A DNA stretch of 64,000 nucleotides, from the NCBI RefSeq assembly GCF_003265225.1, contig NZ_CP022013.1, positions 1,149,001 through 1,213,000 on the forward strand, written 5' to 3'. Origin of the DNA: Mergibacter septicus. GTDB lineage: Bacteria > Pseudomonadota > Gammaproteobacteria > Enterobacterales > Pasteurellaceae. Positions 49,301 to 60,656 of this stretch are shown in pieces; position 1 is the stretch's first letter, and every line of letters begins with the position of its first letter. Position numbers and translations under genes: made by a program. Under the pieces are notes generated by a model that saw only the letters and a list, made by a program, of their open reading frames with translations, made no database searches and had not been told where the DNA came from.

Positions 49301-49328
49301 AAAAAAGTGTCGCCCATCAACGACACTT
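49301..49328 (-). terminator. Terminator of the ileS-lspA-ispH operon
   Basis: On the minus strand the stem AAGTGTCG/CGACACTT (49328-49305) with an eight-base loop is followed by TTTTTT. It lies about 110 bases after the ispH stop and just before the ComEA-like gene's ribosome binding site. Confidence 0.75.
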
Positions 49329-49438
49329 CTATCTTCAAGGATATCCCTCTTTTACTGCAATCAAAACAGACATAATTATCGATCTTGATCGCAAACAATA
49401 TTAACTATTTTCCAATTATCATCTTTATTACAAATAGT

Positions 49439-50377
49439 CTATTTAGTTATTCGCAATTCTCTAGGGACTTCAAATACAGTATTTTCCTCACAGCCATCTA
49501 ATTCCTCTACCTCTTTCGCCCCTAATGCTTGTAAGCGTGTCACCACTGATTGTACTAATACTTCTGGTGCTGATGCACCTGCGGTAATGCCTATTGTTTT
49601 GACCTGATCTAACCAAGCAGGTTGAATATCCTTTGCATCATCGATTAATTTTGCCGGGATTCCCATTCGAGAGGCTAATTCCGCTAAACGGTTAGAATTT
49701 GAGGAATTTTTAGATCCCACAACAATCACTAAATCTGATTGAGTCGCAAGTGCTCTCACAGCTTGTTGACGATTAGTAGTTGCATAACAAATATCATTTT
49801 TGCGAGGTCCTTGAATTGCAGGATATTTTTCTTTTAAAGCGGCGATCACATCTGCAGTATCATCAACCGATAATGTTGTCTGTGTCATAAAAGTTAAGTC
49901 GTCATCTTTGCCCAAAGGTAAATTTGCAATATCTTCTACATTTTCAACCAAATAAATTCCCCCTGCCGTATTATCATACTGCCCCATTGTACCTTCTACT
50001 TCAGGGTGACCTTCATGTCCGATTAAAATTGCTTTTGTCCCCTTTCGACTTGCTCTTGCAACCTGCATATGGACTTTAGTTACCAACGGACAAGTTGCGT
50101 CAAAGACTTTTAAATTCCGTTCTTTCGCTTCTTGACGTACAGCTTGTGACACCCCATGAGCTGAAAAAATGACGATGGCACCATCTGGTACATCACATAA
50201 TTCTTCAACAAAAATAGCCCCTCTCTTGCGTAACCCATCAACAACAAAACGGTTATGTACTACTTCATGGCGTACATAAATTGGTGCACCGTGAATTTCT
50301 AAAGCTAACTCAACAATACTAATCGCTCGATCAACACCTGCACAAAAACCCCGTGGGTTCGCTAATAAAATTTTCAT
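49439..50377 (-). CDS. ispH: 4-hydroxy-3-methylbut-2-enyl diphosphate reductase
   Basis: Last enzyme of the MEP isoprenoid pathway (LytB), 312 residues, making IPP and DMAPP. The three [4Fe-4S] cysteines are in [12 protein letters not shown] (residue 12), [12 protein letters not shown] and [15 protein letters not shown]. The substrate-site [13 protein letters not shown] and the catalytic [10 protein letters not shown] segment are present. The start overlaps the lspA stop, giving the common lspA-ispH pair. It ends the operon. Confidence 0.96.
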   Translation of the reverse strand: MKILLANPRGFCAGVDRAISIVELALEIHGAPIYVRHEVVHNRFVVDGLRKRGAIFVEELCDVPDGAIVIFSAHGVSQAVRQEAKERNLKVFDATCPLVTKVHMQVARASRKGTKAILIGHEGHPEVEGTMGQYDNTAGGIYLVENVEDIANLPLGKDDDLTFMTQTTLSVDDTADVIAALKEKYPAIQGPRKNDICYATTNRQQAVRALATQSDLVIVVGSKNSSNSNRLAELASRMGIPAKLIDDAKDIQPAWLDQVKTIGITAGASAPEVLVQSVVTRLQALGAKEVEELDGCEENTVFEVPRELRITK

Positions 50378-50883
50378 TAATTTGATTCCCGTTTATGATG
50401 AAGAAAATGATCTAAAATTAAACAGCCTGCCCCTACACAAATAGCAACATCAGCTAAATTAAAGATTGGATAGTGATATATTTTCCAGTGAAAATCTAAA
50501 AAATCTATAACAAAACCGTTATACAACCGATCTAACATATTGGCTAATGCGCCTCCAATAATACAAGCATAACCACAATTTAATAATTTTGCAGAACGAG
50601 GACTTTTACTCAACCAATAAGTCAGCAAACCTGAAATAAACATCGCAAGCAAAATAAAAAAATATTTTTGCCAGCCATTATGTTCAGCTAAAAAACTAAA
50701 TGCTGCACCATAATTTCGTACATATGTCAGATTAAATATCGGTAAAACCTCAACACTTTGATATAACGCAAAATGTTTGACAATCCACCATTTACTCAAT
50801 AAATCACTAATAAAAATCAGCAAACTTAACCACAGAAAGATTAACCCTGTTGATTTTTTTTCAGCGGTATCACGCTTATCCAT
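50377..50883 (-). CDS. lspA: Lipoprotein signal peptidase
   Basis: Signal peptidase II, 168 residues with four membrane spans. The two catalytic Asp residues are in [11 protein letters not shown] and [23 protein letters not shown] is the conserved block before them. It cleaves lipoprotein precursors after lipidation, for example the BexD-like capsule lipoprotein encoded in this window. The N-terminus has an unusual charged extension ([13 protein letters not shown]). It lies 157 bases after ileS, separated by a GC-rich hairpin, and overlaps ispH. Confidence 0.96.
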   Translation of the reverse strand: MDKRDTAEKKSTGLIFLWLSLLIFISDLLSKWWIVKHFALYQSVEVLPIFNLTYVRNYGAAFSFLAEHNGWQKYFFILLAMFISGLLTYWLSKSPRSAKLLNCGYACIIGGALANMLDRLYNGFVIDFLDFHWKIYHYPIFNLADVAICVGAGCLILDHFLHHKRESN

Positions 50884-51000
50884 TATTATTGCCTCATAAT
50901 TAACTATTTCAGTCGTACTCTCTTGTTTATAACGCTATATATCTAAACTCACTTATAACCTGAAAAAACAAGATTAACACGAAAAAAATGAAAATAGTAA

Positions 51001-51018
51001 GGGGCGATTACTCGCCCC
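51001..51018 (-). terminator. Hairpin between ileS and lspA, possible terminator
   Basis: GGGGCGA/TCGCCCC with a four-base loop lies directly after the ileS stop. On the minus strand it is followed by TTACTATTTTC, a loose T-rich tract, so it may only attenuate read-through into lspA. Confidence 0.6.
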
Positions 51019-51040
51019 GATAAATTTAGAAAATGGACTT

Positions 51041-53872
51041 TTATGCAAACTTACGCTGCTCCCCATTACCAGCGACATTCTCCACACAACGAGAACAAAG
51101 CTGAGGATTATCAGCATTTGAACCGATAGTTTCAGAATAATGCCAGCAACGTGGGCATTTTTGCTGTTGCGAACGAATAACTTTTACTGCTAATCCTGCA
51201 AATTCTCCTACTGCAACATCAGCTTCGCTTAAAGGTTTTACTTCTGCTTTTGAGGTGATTAACACAAAACGCAACTCATCTCCCAATTGTTGTAAAATTG
51301 GTAGAAGTGTGTCATCAGCATACAGTACAACTTCCGCTTCTAATCCACCACCGATAAGTTTATCGTTACGTGCTTGTTCTAGCACTCGGTTGGCTTCAGA
51401 ACGTACTTGCAATACTTTCTGCCAGTAAGCATCATTCATATTTTCATTGCTGTCTAAACCAAATAAACCTGAATAAAATTCTTCGGTGAAAACAAACTCA
51501 CTTCTTTCACCGGGAATATATTGCCAAATTTCATCAGCGGTAAAAGACAAGATCGGAGCAATCCAACGTACTAATGCTTCAGCAATATGCCATAATGCAG
51601 TTTGGCAACTACGGCGAGCTAAACTATCCGCTTTTGTTGTATATTGACGATCTTTGATAATATCAAGGTAAAACGATCCCATTTCAATTGAACAGAATTT
51701 CATTAAGCGTTGTACAACGGTATGGAATTGATAATTATCATATGCTTCTTTAATTTCTTGTTGAGCTTGTAACGCACAAGCAACCGCCCAACGATCTAAT
51801 ACAATCATTTCATCCGCTTTCACTCGATCACGTTTTGGGTCAAAACCATTTAAATTCGCTAATAAGAAACGGGCGGTATTACGAATACGGCGATAAGCAT
51901 CTGCTGCTCGTTTTAAAATTTCATCAGAAACTGTCATCTCCCCAGTATAATCTGTCGAGGCAACCCATAGGCGTAAAATATCACCACCAAATTTATCCAT
52001 AACTTCTTGTGGGGTTACGATATTACCGATGGATTTTGACATTTTGCGACCTTGTCCATCAACCGTAAAACCGTGAGTCAATACTTGCTTATATGGTGCT
52101 TTATTATCCGTTGCTGTCGAGAGCATTAAGGAAGACATAAACCAACCACGATGTTGATCTGAGCCTTCTAAATACATATCAATCGGTTTACCCTCAAATT
52201 CTGGGCGTTGTGCCACCACCGATGAATAAGTCGATCCAGAATCAAACCATACGTCTAGTGTATCAGGGACTTTATGATAATCTTTTGCTTCATCACCCAA
52301 AACTTCCGCAGGATCTAAATCCCACCACGCTTGAATACCTTGTTGCTCTACTCGTTTTGCTACTTCTTCAATAATCTCCGCCGTACGAGGATGCAACTCT
52401 TCCGTTTCATTATGAATAAAGAGAGTTAATGGTACCCCCCAAGTACGTTGACGAGAGATACACCAATCAGGACGATTAGCGACCATTGTTTCAATTCGAG
52501 CTTGTCCCCAATCAGGAATCCAACGTACCCCTTTAATCTCTTCTAAAGCGTTGCGACGTAAATATTGTGTTTCCATACCAATAAACCATTGTGGTGTTGC
52601 ACGGAAAATGATTGGATTTTTATGCCGCCAACAATGTGGATAGCTATGTTTAATTTTCTCTAATTTTAGTAATGAACCAACTTCTTCAAGTTTTTCAATT
52701 ACTTTGCCATTCGCACTGAAGACATCAAGCCCTGCAAAAAACTCTGCTGAACTAATGAATTTACCATCATTACCAATTAATCCTGCCATTGGTAGGTTAT
52801 ACTTTCTTGCAACGACAAAATCATCTTGACCATGATCAGGTGCAGTATGTACCAAGCCTGTACCAGCATCATTACCAACATGCTCACCTAAAATAATTGG
52901 TACCTCAAAAGCATAGAATGGATGCTGAAAACTCAGTAATTCTAATTCTTGTCCTTTTACACTGCCTAACACTTGATAATCTGCAGCACCAATCACGTTC
53001 ATTACGCTTTCAACCAATTCAGTTGTCAGAATGAAACGTTTTGTTTCCTCTCCTAATCTCACTTGAATTAATTGGTACTCCAGTTCTGGATGAACAGCAA
53101 TTGCACGGTTAGATGGTAAAGTCCAAGGGGTTGTCGTCCAAATAACCGCAGATAACTCCCCTTCACCTTTTTCTTGTAAATTAAAAATCTGTTCAACAGC
53201 ACTTGGATCTTTAGCCTTAAAGGCAACATAAATAGATGGAGAAGTTTTATCATAATATTCAACTTCCGCTTCAGCCAATGCTGAACCACAATCTAAACAC
53301 CAATGTACTGGCTTAGATCCTTTATAAAGATGACCATTTGCAATTACTTTCCCCAAAGTGCGAATAATCGCCGCTTCGGTGTCAAAATTCATGGTTAAAT
53401 ATGGATTTTCCCAATCCGCTAATACCCCAAGGCGAATAAAATCTTCTTTCTGCCCTTCAACCTGTTCTAAGGCATATTGACGGCAAGCTTGACGAAATTC
53501 AGCCGCTGAAACATTTTGATCTGGTTTACCAACTAATCCCTCTACTTTTAATTCGATCGGTAAACCATGGCAATCCCAACCCGGAATATAAGGAGAATCA
53601 AAGCCTAACGCAGTTTTAGATTTAATAATAATATCTTTCAGAATTTTATTAACAGCATGTCCAATGTGGATCTTACCATTCGCATACGGAGGACCATCGT
53701 GAAGAATAAAACTTTTTTTACCTTTAGTAGCTTGACGAATTTTTTGATATAAACCTTTGTCATACCAATTCTTTAACATACTAGGTTCACGTTTCGCTAA
53801 GTCACCACGCATTGGAAAGCCTGTTTCAGGCAAATTTAGCGTACTTTTATAATCAGTTGTTGTTTTTGACAT
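51041..53872 (-). CDS. ileS: Isoleucyl-tRNA synthetase
   Basis: Class I synthetase of 943 residues from ATG 53872 ([20 protein letters not shown]), the start matching homologues. The frame extends upstream to 54007 without family similarity. HIGH motif in [14 protein letters not shown], editing (CP1) domain with the conserved [10 protein letters not shown] and APDHGQDD segments, KMSKS in [10 protein letters not shown], and a C-terminal zinc finger ([12 protein letters not shown] with [10 protein letters not shown]). It is a eubacterial-type, mupirocin-sensitive-like enzyme by architecture. In many relatives ribF precedes ileS; here it does not. Confidence 0.96.
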   Translation of the reverse strand: MSKTTTDYKSTLNLPETGFPMRGDLAKREPSMLKNWYDKGLYQKIRQATKGKKSFILHDGPPYANGKIHIGHAVNKILKDIIIKSKTALGFDSPYIPGWDCHGLPIELKVEGLVGKPDQNVSAAEFRQACRQYALEQVEGQKEDFIRLGVLADWENPYLTMNFDTEAAIIRTLGKVIANGHLYKGSKPVHWCLDCGSALAEAEVEYYDKTSPSIYVAFKAKDPSAVEQIFNLQEKGEGELSAVIWTTTPWTLPSNRAIAVHPELEYQLIQVRLGEETKRFILTTELVESVMNVIGAADYQVLGSVKGQELELLSFQHPFYAFEVPIILGEHVGNDAGTGLVHTAPDHGQDDFVVARKYNLPMAGLIGNDGKFISSAEFFAGLDVFSANGKVIEKLEEVGSLLKLEKIKHSYPHCWRHKNPIIFRATPQWFIGMETQYLRRNALEEIKGVRWIPDWGQARIETMVANRPDWCISRQRTWGVPLTLFIHNETEELHPRTAEIIEEVAKRVEQQGIQAWWDLDPAEVLGDEAKDYHKVPDTLDVWFDSGSTYSSVVAQRPEFEGKPIDMYLEGSDQHRGWFMSSLMLSTATDNKAPYKQVLTHGFTVDGQGRKMSKSIGNIVTPQEVMDKFGGDILRLWVASTDYTGEMTVSDEILKRAADAYRRIRNTARFLLANLNGFDPKRDRVKADEMIVLDRWAVACALQAQQEIKEAYDNYQFHTVVQRLMKFCSIEMGSFYLDIIKDRQYTTKADSLARRSCQTALWHIAEALVRWIAPILSFTADEIWQYIPGERSEFVFTEEFYSGLFGLDSNENMNDAYWQKVLQVRSEANRVLEQARNDKLIGGGLEAEVVLYADDTLLPILQQLGDELRFVLITSKAEVKPLSEADVAVGEFAGLAVKVIRSQQQKCPRCWHYSETIGSNADNPQLCSRCVENVAGNGEQRKFA

Positions 53873-54195
53873 TTGTTTGTTGTCCCACATTCTAATAGTA
53901 TTAAAATTAAATCTTAGTCTATCGTTATCAAGAGATAAAAACTCTATTAACCCGTTTTTTGACAAAATAGGTCTGATTTTAAAAAATCTCAATAAAATTT
54001 CAACCATACTTTATAGCTTTTTTCATACGGTTATGCAAATTGACTTTTGTATTTATTCTGACTTTACCTAAAAAATAAATTTTTCTCAGCCATTAACGAC
54101 TACTTTGTTAGTTACCAATATCCTTTGGTTCATGTTACAATTATCACTTTATAAATTTTATTTGATTAAATTTAAACTAAAAGAGAACTAAGTCA
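53873..54195. other. Divergent intergenic region between ileS and rsfS
   Basis: This 323-base stretch carries no recognisable gene. It must hold promoters for both flanking genes. AT-rich candidates exist (TTGATA-16-TAATTT on the minus strand in the 150 bases before ileS; TTACCA-18-TACAAT on the plus strand before rsfS), but none is convincing. No T-box or other riboswitch structure was recognised. Confidence 0.5.
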
Positions 54196-54498
54196 GTGTT
54201 AGATTTTATTGTAGAAAAATTAGATACTTTGAAAGCAAAAGATATTGTAGTTTTAGATGTCACCACAACCTCTCCCATAACCGATAATATGATTATTTGT
54301 ACGGGGAATTCTAGCCGCCATGTTGCATCATTAGCCCAAAACTTGATCGATCAATGTAAGCAACAAGGTATCGAAAACTTTGGGACAGAAGGTAAAAATA
54401 CCGCAGATTGGATCGTAGTTGATTTTGGGCAAGTGATGGTACATATCATGCAAGAAGATGCTCGCCATCTTTATCAACTGGAAAAACTTTGGCATTAG
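54196..54498 (+). CDS. rsfS: Ribosomal silencing factor RsfS
   Basis: Small protein of 100 residues that binds L14 on the 50S subunit and blocks subunit joining in starvation. It starts at a GTG (MLDFIVEKLDTLKAKDIVVL). Conserved blocks: MIICTGNSSRHVASLAQNLI, TEGKNTADWIVVDFGQVMVH and the C-terminal LYQLEKLW. rlmH follows 15 bases on, as in most gammaproteobacteria, and the cell-wall elongation genes come next, so this is the first gene of a long rightward cluster. Confidence 0.95.
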   Translation: MLDFIVEKLDTLKAKDIVVLDVTTTSPITDNMIICTGNSSRHVASLAQNLIDQCKQQGIENFGTEGKNTADWIVVDFGQVMVHIMQEDARHLYQLEKLWH

Positions 54499-54513
54499 TC
54501 TTGGATTCAACTA

Positions 54514-54984
54514 ATGAAAATACAGCTTATTGCGGTAGGTACAAAAATGCCGTCTTGGGTAACACAAGGCTTTAACGAATATCAGCGACGTTTTCCAAAA
54601 GATATGCCTTTTGAATTAATTGAAATTCCAGCAGGTAAACGTGGAAAAAATGCGGATATCAAACGGATTTTAGACAAAGAAGGGGAACAAATGCTAGCAG
54701 CCTGTGGTAAAGGCAACCAACTTGTTACCCTCGATATTCCGGGAAAACCTTGGACAACAGAACAACTTGCAAGCAGATTAGAACATTGGAAAAATGATGG
54801 ACGTGATCTGAGTTTATTAATTGGTGGACCTGAAGGGTTATCTCTACAATGTAAACAAGCTGCTGATGAGAGTTGGTCTTTATCACCACTCACTTTACCA
54901 CACCCTTTAGTCAGAGTAATTGTTGCTGAAAGCTTATACCGTGCTTGGAGTTTAACTACTAATCATCCTTATCACCGAGAATAA
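54514..54984 (+). CDS. rlmH: 23S rRNA pseudouridine-1915 N3-methyltransferase
   Basis: SPOUT-class methyltransferase of 156 residues that methylates pseudouridine 1915 of 23S rRNA. The SAM-binding trefoil knot includes [10 protein letters not shown] (about 101-110) and the C-terminal [20 protein letters not shown]; the end NHPYHRE is invariant in the family. It lies between rsfS and mrdA with short gaps, in the conserved order. Confidence 0.97.
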   Translation: MKIQLIAVGTKMPSWVTQGFNEYQRRFPKDMPFELIEIPAGKRGKNADIKRILDKEGEQMLAACGKGNQLVTLDIPGKPWTTEQLASRLEHWKNDGRDLSLLIGGPEGLSLQCKQAADESWSLSPLTLPHPLVRVIVAESLYRAWSLTTNHPYHRE

Positions 54985-55011
54985 TATTAGGCTTGGAAGG
55001 TTTAAATCAAA

Positions 55012-56907
55012 ATGAAATGGCCAAAATTCATGCAAGAAGATCGAAAAACTATCCGTGATAATAAAGCGGAAAGGAATCTTTTTGCACGACGAGCTTTAAT
55101 TTCATTTATTGGTGTATTATTTTTGACAGGGATATTAATCACTAATGTCTATCATTTACAGGTAACTAACTACGATACCTATCAAACACGTGCGAATGGT
55201 AATCGGATAAAATTATTACCTATCACCCCAACTCGTGGCGTGATCTATGATCGAAACAATCATATTCTTGCAGAAAACTTAACCTTCTTTGGTTTATATA
55301 TCGTCCCTGAAAAAATTAATAACTTAACAAAAACCTTTGATGAATTACGCCCTATTATTGGTTTAACTGATCAAGATATTGAGAATTTCAACAAAGAACG
55401 CCGTCGTTCACAACGTTACACCCCAATCTTACTCAAAGAAAATTTGACTGAAGAACAACTGGCTCGTTTTTCTGTCGAACAATATAAATTTCCCAATATT
55501 GAAGTTAAACCTTATTTCAAACGCTACTATCCTTATGGCGAACCACTTACTCATCTCTTAGGCTATGTTGGTCGGATTAATGATCGAGATGTTGAACGAT
55601 TGAAGCAACAAGATAAATTAGCCAATTATGCAGGTTCACATAATATTGGTAAATTGGGTATTGAACGCTACTATGAAGATCAATTACACGGCAAGGTAGG
55701 CTTTGAAGAAGTTGAGGTCAATAGCCGTGGTAAGGTGATCCGCAAGTTACGTGAACAACCAGCCATTGCGGGAAGAAATATCAGATTAAGTATTGATGTT
55801 AATTTACAACGCTATATTTTTGATCTCTTAGAAGGAAAAAATGGTGCCGTGGTGGTGATGGATCCAAAAGATAGCAGTATCTTAGCAATGGTTTCTAGCC
55901 CTAGCTATGATAACAATTTATTCGTTGATGGTATTTCTAGTCAAGAATATCGCCAACTTCTCAATGATCCTGATCGTCCGTTATATAATCGAGCATTACA
56001 AGGGGCTTATCCACCCGCCTCGACCGTTAAACCTTTTATCGCCGTAGCAGCTTTAAGCGAAGGAATAATCACTCCGAATACCACTATTAACGATACTAAT
56101 GGCGTATTTACCTTACCCAATACCACTAAACGTTATCGTGATTGGAAAAAATGGGGACACGGTGTAACTGACATCACAAAAGCAATTACTGAATCATCTG
56201 ATATTTTTTTCTATAACATTGCTTATATGATGGGAATTGATCAACTTTCTCCTTGGATGAAAAAATTTGGCTTTGGTCAACCAACGGGAATCGACATTAT
56301 GGAAGAAACATCAGGTGTGATGCCTAGTCGTGAGTGGAAATTAAAACGCTATAAAAAACCTTGGTTTCAAGGGGATACAATTCCAGTGGGTATTGGACAA
56401 GGATATTGGATAGCAACACCATTACAACTCGCTAAAGCCAGTAGTATTTTAATCAATAATGGCAAAGTAAACACCCCACATTTAATGTTAGATATCATTG
56501 GTGAGGGAACACAAAGCTATCACGATAAACATCAATATCCAGATATTAAAGCCAGTGATGAAGCTTGGCAAATTGCTAAACAAGGTATGTATAACGTCAT
56601 CAATGCTAAAAATGGTACAGCACAAAGAGCATTTTTAGGCACAACTTATAAAGTTGCAGGCAAATCAGGAACCGCCCAAGTTTTTAGTTTAAAAGAAAAC
56701 GAAAAATACGATGCAACAAATCTCTCAAAACATTTACATGATCACGCTTGGTTTATTGCTTACGCTCCTTACCAAAAACCAGAGATTGTGGTCTCCATTA
56801 TTTTAGAGAATGCAGGTGGTGGTTCAAGTAATGCAGCCCCAATTGTTCGCCAAATAATGGATTACTACTTTAATCATCAAACTGTTCAAACAAAGGTGAT
56901 TCAATAA
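55012..56907 (+). CDS. mrdA: Penicillin-binding protein 2
   Basis: Class B transpeptidase of the elongasome, 631 residues. One membrane anchor (about 28-50, [20 protein letters not shown]), a pedestal domain with [15 protein letters not shown], and the transpeptidase domain with SxxK in [10 protein letters not shown] (near 345), SSD in [11 protein letters not shown] and KSGTA in [11 protein letters not shown]. With RodA it builds lateral wall peptidoglycan. Its stop overlaps the mrdB start by one base (TAATG). Homologues average about 630 residues. Confidence 0.96.
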   Translation: MKWPKFMQEDRKTIRDNKAERNLFARRALISFIGVLFLTGILITNVYHLQVTNYDTYQTRANGNRIKLLPITPTRGVIYDRNNHILAENLTFFGLYIVPEKINNLTKTFDELRPIIGLTDQDIENFNKERRRSQRYTPILLKENLTEEQLARFSVEQYKFPNIEVKPYFKRYYPYGEPLTHLLGYVGRINDRDVERLKQQDKLANYAGSHNIGKLGIERYYEDQLHGKVGFEEVEVNSRGKVIRKLREQPAIAGRNIRLSIDVNLQRYIFDLLEGKNGAVVVMDPKDSSILAMVSSPSYDNNLFVDGISSQEYRQLLNDPDRPLYNRALQGAYPPASTVKPFIAVAALSEGIITPNTTINDTNGVFTLPNTTKRYRDWKKWGHGVTDITKAITESSDIFFYNIAYMMGIDQLSPWMKKFGFGQPTGIDIMEETSGVMPSREWKLKRYKKPWFQGDTIPVGIGQGYWIATPLQLAKASSILINNGKVNTPHLMLDIIGEGTQSYHDKHQYPDIKASDEAWQIAKQGMYNVINAKNGTAQRAFLGTTYKVAGKSGTAQVFSLKENEKYDATNLSKHLHDHAWFIAYAPYQKPEIVVSIILENAGGGSSNAAPIVRQIMDYYFNHQTVQTKVIQ

Positions 56908-58019
56908 TGATAAAGCCAAGCTTGTGCCAACGTATTTGGCAACGTTTACACATAGATTTTTGGTTACTACTTGGATTAATTAGCATAACGATCTATGGAT
57001 TATTTATTCTATACAGTGCAAGTGGTGCAAGTGAACGAATGTTTGATAGTCGCCTAATTCAAATTAGCTTAGGCTTTATTGTGATGTTAGTGATGGCACA
57101 ATTTCCACCTAGATTTTATCAACAAATTGCTCCCTTCCTATATCTTGCTGGTATTATTTTATTAATTCTGGTTGATTTGATTGGTACCACCAGTAAAGGA
57201 GCACAACGTTGGTTAGATCTCGGTTTGTTTCGCTTTCAACCCTCAGAATTAGTCAAAATTTCTGTTCCTTTAATGGTGGCAGTCTATTTAGGAAAGCGGC
57301 AACTCCCGCCTTCCTTTTTCGACACGCTAATTGCATTATTAATTATTATCATTCCTACTTTACTCGTTGCGATTCAACCTGATCTTGGTACGTCAATTTT
57401 AGTGGTAGCTTCTGGTATCTTTGTCATTTTTCTAGCGGGTATGAGTTGGAAATTAATTATAGGGGCGATTATTGCTGTTGCTGGATTTATTCCGATTTTA
57501 TGGTTCTATTTAATGCACGATTATCAGAAAACACGTGTACTAACCTTACTCGATCCAGAAAAAGATCCTCTCGGTGCAGGCTATCATATTATTCAATCGA
57601 AAATTGCAATCGGATCAGGTGGGCTATTTGGTAAAGGGTGGCTATTAGGTACTCAATCTCAATTAGAATTTTTACCTGAACCCCATACGGATTTTATTTT
57701 TGCAGTTTTAGGTGAAGAACAAGGATTAATCGGTGTTCTCGTCCTTTTAATGATTTATCTTTTCATTGTTGGGAGAGGCTTAATCATTGGAGCTAAAGCA
57801 CAACAAGCCTTCGGACGCATTTTATCTGGTGCATTAACTTTACTCTTTTTTGTTTATGTTTTTGTGAATATCGGTATGGTAAGTGGTATTTTACCTGTTG
57901 TCGGCGTTCCTCTACCTTTGGTAAGTTATGGCGGAACATCTTTCGTCACTTTAATGGCTGGCTTTGGTTTAATTATGTCAATCCATACACATCGATATAG
58001 CCTATCTAACCATAGATAA
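56907..58019 (+). CDS. mrdB: Peptidoglycan glycosyltransferase RodA
   Basis: SEDS polymerase of 370 residues with ten predicted membrane spans, polymerising glycan strands with PBP2. Typical segments: [32 protein letters not shown] (with the catalytic Asp of the W-x-H-x-D-type loop regions nearby in [16 protein letters not shown]), and [22 protein letters not shown] near the C-terminus. It overlaps mrdA by one base. In relatives rlpA follows, but here only 181 non-coding bases do. Confidence 0.95.
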   Translation: MIKPSLCQRIWQRLHIDFWLLLGLISITIYGLFILYSASGASERMFDSRLIQISLGFIVMLVMAQFPPRFYQQIAPFLYLAGIILLILVDLIGTTSKGAQRWLDLGLFRFQPSELVKISVPLMVAVYLGKRQLPPSFFDTLIALLIIIIPTLLVAIQPDLGTSILVVASGIFVIFLAGMSWKLIIGAIIAVAGFIPILWFYLMHDYQKTRVLTLLDPEKDPLGAGYHIIQSKIAIGSGGLFGKGWLLGTQSQLEFLPEPHTDFIFAVLGEEQGLIGVLVLLMIYLFIVGRGLIIGAKAQQAFGRILSGALTLLFFVYVFVNIGMVSGILPVVGVPLPLVSYGGTSFVTLMAGFGLIMSIHTHRYSLSNHR

Positions 58020-58050
58020 TATTAATGACCCAAATATAACAAGGAAATTT

Positions 58051-58122
58051 ATGCTGAATTTAAAACAATTATCTATATCAATCAAAAGAGCGAGTATTCA
58101 ATTCCTAGTGGTACAGTTCTAA
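58051..58122 (+). other. Short open frame where rlpA is usually found
   Basis: A 23-codon frame (MLNLKQLSISIKRASIQFLV) begins after AAGGAAATTT, a good ribosome binding site, in the mrdB-dacA gap where Escherichia coli and many relatives have rlpA. I see no similarity to RlpA in the peptide, which lacks a signal peptide. It may be the decayed 5' end of the lost gene or a chance frame. Confidence 0.3.
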
Positions 58123-58233
58123 CACTACTCCAAAAAAATAAAAACAGTAACACAACGAATAAATGATCTGTCACTTTTAATAAAAATAGAATAACGCTTA
58201 TTGTGTTTATATATTAATCATCGAGGATTTACT

Positions 58234-59475
58234 ATGCAAAAACTAATTAAAAACCGCACTATTTCACGCTTTAGCACTGCGTTCTTAACTGGTGCACTAG
58301 CCATAAGCACCACAACAGCGATTGCCAATACAACAAGCTCAGAAATTGTTTCTCAAAATTATCAAGCGGTTGATCAACTCTATAATATTATTCCTCCAGT
58401 GATTAACGCTCAAACTTATATTCTGATTGATTACAACACTGGTACGGTTCTAGCAGAAAAAGAAGCCGATCAACGTCAATATCCTGCTTCATTAACCAAA
58501 ATGATGACCAGTTATGTTATTGGACAAGCCTTGAAAAAAGGTCAAATTAATAATAACGATCTGGTAACCATTGATGAACAATCTTGGGGAAAAAATTTCC
58601 CGGGATCATCAAAAATGTTCTTAAATTTAAATGAACAAGTTTCAGTACAAGATCTTAATCGAGGGATTATTGTGGTCTCGGGAAATGATGCTTGTGTAGC
58701 AATCGCAAATTACTTAGCTGGTTCTCAAGCTAATTTTATTCATTTAATGAATCAATATGTAAAACAATTTGGTTTAAAAAACACTCATTTTGAAACTGTA
58801 CATGGTTTAGATCACGAAAATCAATACTCCTCTGCTAGAGATATGGCAATTATTGCTAGCCATTTAATTCACGATTTACCAGACGAATATAAAATCTATT
58901 CTGAAAAACAATTTACCCATAATAAAATTACTCAAACCAATCGCAACGGTTTACTCTGGGATAAAAATTTAAATGTAGATGGATTAAAAACAGGTCATAC
59001 TGATAAAGCTGGATATAACTTAGTTGCATCAGCTTACACACCAAATATGCGGTTAATTTCTGTCGTTATGGGGACAAGTAGCAAAAAAGCACGTGAAGTC
59101 GAAAGTAAAAAATTATTGCAATGGGGATTTGCTAATTTTGAAGAGGTGAAACCTCTTGCCGCTAATCAGACCGTATCCGAACAAACTGTTTATTATGGCA
59201 AAATGGATAAAGTTAAATTAGGATCTTTAAATAATGTGTACTTAGTGATTCCAAAAGGAAGAAGTGGAGACATTAAAGCCCAATATCAACTTGAGAAAAA
59301 ATATCTTGAAGCACCTTTATATAAAGGTCAAACCATTGGCAAAATCATCTATCAACTTGATGGAAAAGCGATCTATCAAGCGAATTTACAAGTGATGGAA
59401 GATATCCCTCAAGCAGGTTTCTTTAGCCGAGCATGGGATTGGTTAGTGCTTACAATAAAAGGGATTTTCAGCTAG
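58234..59475 (+). CDS. dacA: D-alanyl-D-alanine carboxypeptidase (PBP5/PBP6 type)
   Basis: Removes the terminal D-Ala of peptidoglycan stem peptides, 413 residues from ATG 58234 (GAGG upstream; an upstream TTG at 58201 opens the frame but has no support). Signal peptide about 1-33 (ending TTTAIAN). SxxK in YPASLTKMMTSY, SxN in VVSGNDACVAIAN, KTG in NVDGLKTGHTDKAGYN. C-terminal beta-rich domain and a terminal amphipathic helix (SRAWDWLVLTIKGIFS) that anchors it to the periplasmic face of the inner membrane. Confidence 0.96.
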   Translation: MQKLIKNRTISRFSTAFLTGALAISTTTAIANTTSSEIVSQNYQAVDQLYNIIPPVINAQTYILIDYNTGTVLAEKEADQRQYPASLTKMMTSYVIGQALKKGQINNNDLVTIDEQSWGKNFPGSSKMFLNLNEQVSVQDLNRGIIVVSGNDACVAIANYLAGSQANFIHLMNQYVKQFGLKNTHFETVHGLDHENQYSSARDMAIIASHLIHDLPDEYKIYSEKQFTHNKITQTNRNGLLWDKNLNVDGLKTGHTDKAGYNLVASAYTPNMRLISVVMGTSSKKAREVESKKLLQWGFANFEEVKPLAANQTVSEQTVYYGKMDKVKLGSLNNVYLVIPKGRSGDIKAQYQLEKKYLEAPLYKGQTIGKIIYQLDGKAIYQANLQVMEDIPQAGFFSRAWDWLVLTIKGIFS

Positions 59476-59596
59476 AATAGTAGCATTTTAACAAAATTTT
59501 AACCTATGCTTTCTGCTTTTTATTTTTCTTAAGTATTTAAATAAAAAGCAGAATTTCTTATATAACTAGCAGTAAATTTAAATTTTGAGGTTAATT

Positions 59597-59896
59597 ATGG
59601 ATACCACAAAAACAGCAAATAAGACGGAACAAACACAACCAACATTAAAAGATTTACTTCAATTTCCCTGCCATTTTCCTTTTAAAGTGGTTGGCGAAAC
59701 AGATAAAAATTTAGTCGATCAGGTTGTCGCTACGGTACAAAAATATGTTCCCGGGGATTATAGTCCAACAATAAAACCTAGCCGTACCGGAAAATATGAG
59801 TCAGTTAGTATCACCATTTATGCCACCAATATTGAACAGGTAGAAACCTTATATAAAGAATTGGCAGCTATTCCACATGTTCGTATGGTGTTATAA
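59597..59896 (+). CDS. ybeD: DUF493 family protein YbeD
   Basis: Small cytoplasmic protein of 99 residues with a ferredoxin-like (ACT-like) fold, from ATG 59597 with TTGAGG upstream. Family segments: [40 protein letters not shown] and IPHVRMVL at the C-terminus. Function unknown; it is nearly always encoded between dacA and lipB, suggesting a link to lipoate metabolism. The lipB start is six bases downstream. Confidence 0.92.
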   Translation: MDTTKTANKTEQTQPTLKDLLQFPCHFPFKVVGETDKNLVDQVVATVQKYVPGDYSPTIKPSRTGKYESVSITIYATNIEQVETLYKELAAIPHVRMVL

Positions 59897-59901
59897 CGGT
59901 T

Positions 59902-60618
59902 ATGAAAACAGATCTACCGACATCAGAACAACTCTACCACCAGCTGTATATAAGACAGCTGGGAGAACAACCATACGAAACTATTTGGCATTTAATGCAA
60001 ACTTTCACCGATCAACGAGATGATAATAGCTTTGATGAAATCTGGTTAGTAGAACATCCAGCCGTCTTTACGCAAGGCACGGCTGGAAAAGCAGAACATT
60101 TATTACAGCAAACGACCATACCTGTTGTGCAATCTGATCGTGGTGGACAAATTACCTACCACGGTCCCGGACAGCAGGTAATGTATGTTTTAATTGATTT
60201 AAAACGGCGAAAACGTTTAAGAGATTCAAATCAGCCAAGAGAGTTTTCAGTGCGAGAACTTGTTACCGCATTAGAACAATGTGTGATTACTACCTTAGCA
60301 GAATATGGATTAGAAAGTTATGCGAAACCTGATGCACCGGGTGTCTATATTCAACATAAAAAAATCTGCTCTTTAGGTTTACGAGTACGGAAAGGGCGTT
60401 CATTCCATGGTTTAGCCTTAAATATCAAGATGGATTTAACCCCATTTCGTAGTATAAACCCTTGTGGTTATGCTGGCTTAGAAATGTGCCAACTTCAAGA
60501 CCTTGTAACAGTACCTGTTAGTTGTAAACAGGTTGCAGAAAAGTTAGTAAAACATTTTGCACAACAATTAGATTACAGTGAGTACCACTATATCAATACT
60601 CTCCCAACACTTAGCTAA
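59902..60618 (+). CDS. lipB: Octanoyl-ACP:protein N-octanoyltransferase
   Basis: Transfers octanoyl groups from ACP to lipoyl domains of 2-oxoacid dehydrogenases and the glycine cleavage system, 238 residues. Conserved [20 protein letters not shown], the catalytic Lys in [19 protein letters not shown] and the catalytic Cys in [14 protein letters not shown]. It works just before LipA, whose gene follows 38 bases on. Confidence 0.96.
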   Translation: MKTDLPTSEQLYHQLYIRQLGEQPYETIWHLMQTFTDQRDDNSFDEIWLVEHPAVFTQGTAGKAEHLLQQTTIPVVQSDRGGQITYHGPGQQVMYVLIDLKRRKRLRDSNQPREFSVRELVTALEQCVITTLAEYGLESYAKPDAPGVYIQHKKICSLGLRVRKGRSFHGLALNIKMDLTPFRSINPCGYAGLEMCQLQDLVTVPVSCKQVAEKLVKHFAQQLDYSEYHYINTLPTLS

Positions 60619-60656
60619 CATACTTAGCCTATTAGTTAACAAAGGATAATACTCAA

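Noticed and set aside
49267-49398. N-terminal extension of the ComEA-like protein from a TTG
   Set aside because: It would run through a terminator hairpin, and a strong ribosome binding site and signal peptide mark the ATG at 49266.
53873-54007. 45-residue N-terminal extension of isoleucyl-tRNA synthetase
   Set aside because: No homologue has it and [10 protein letters not shown] at 53872 is the conserved start.
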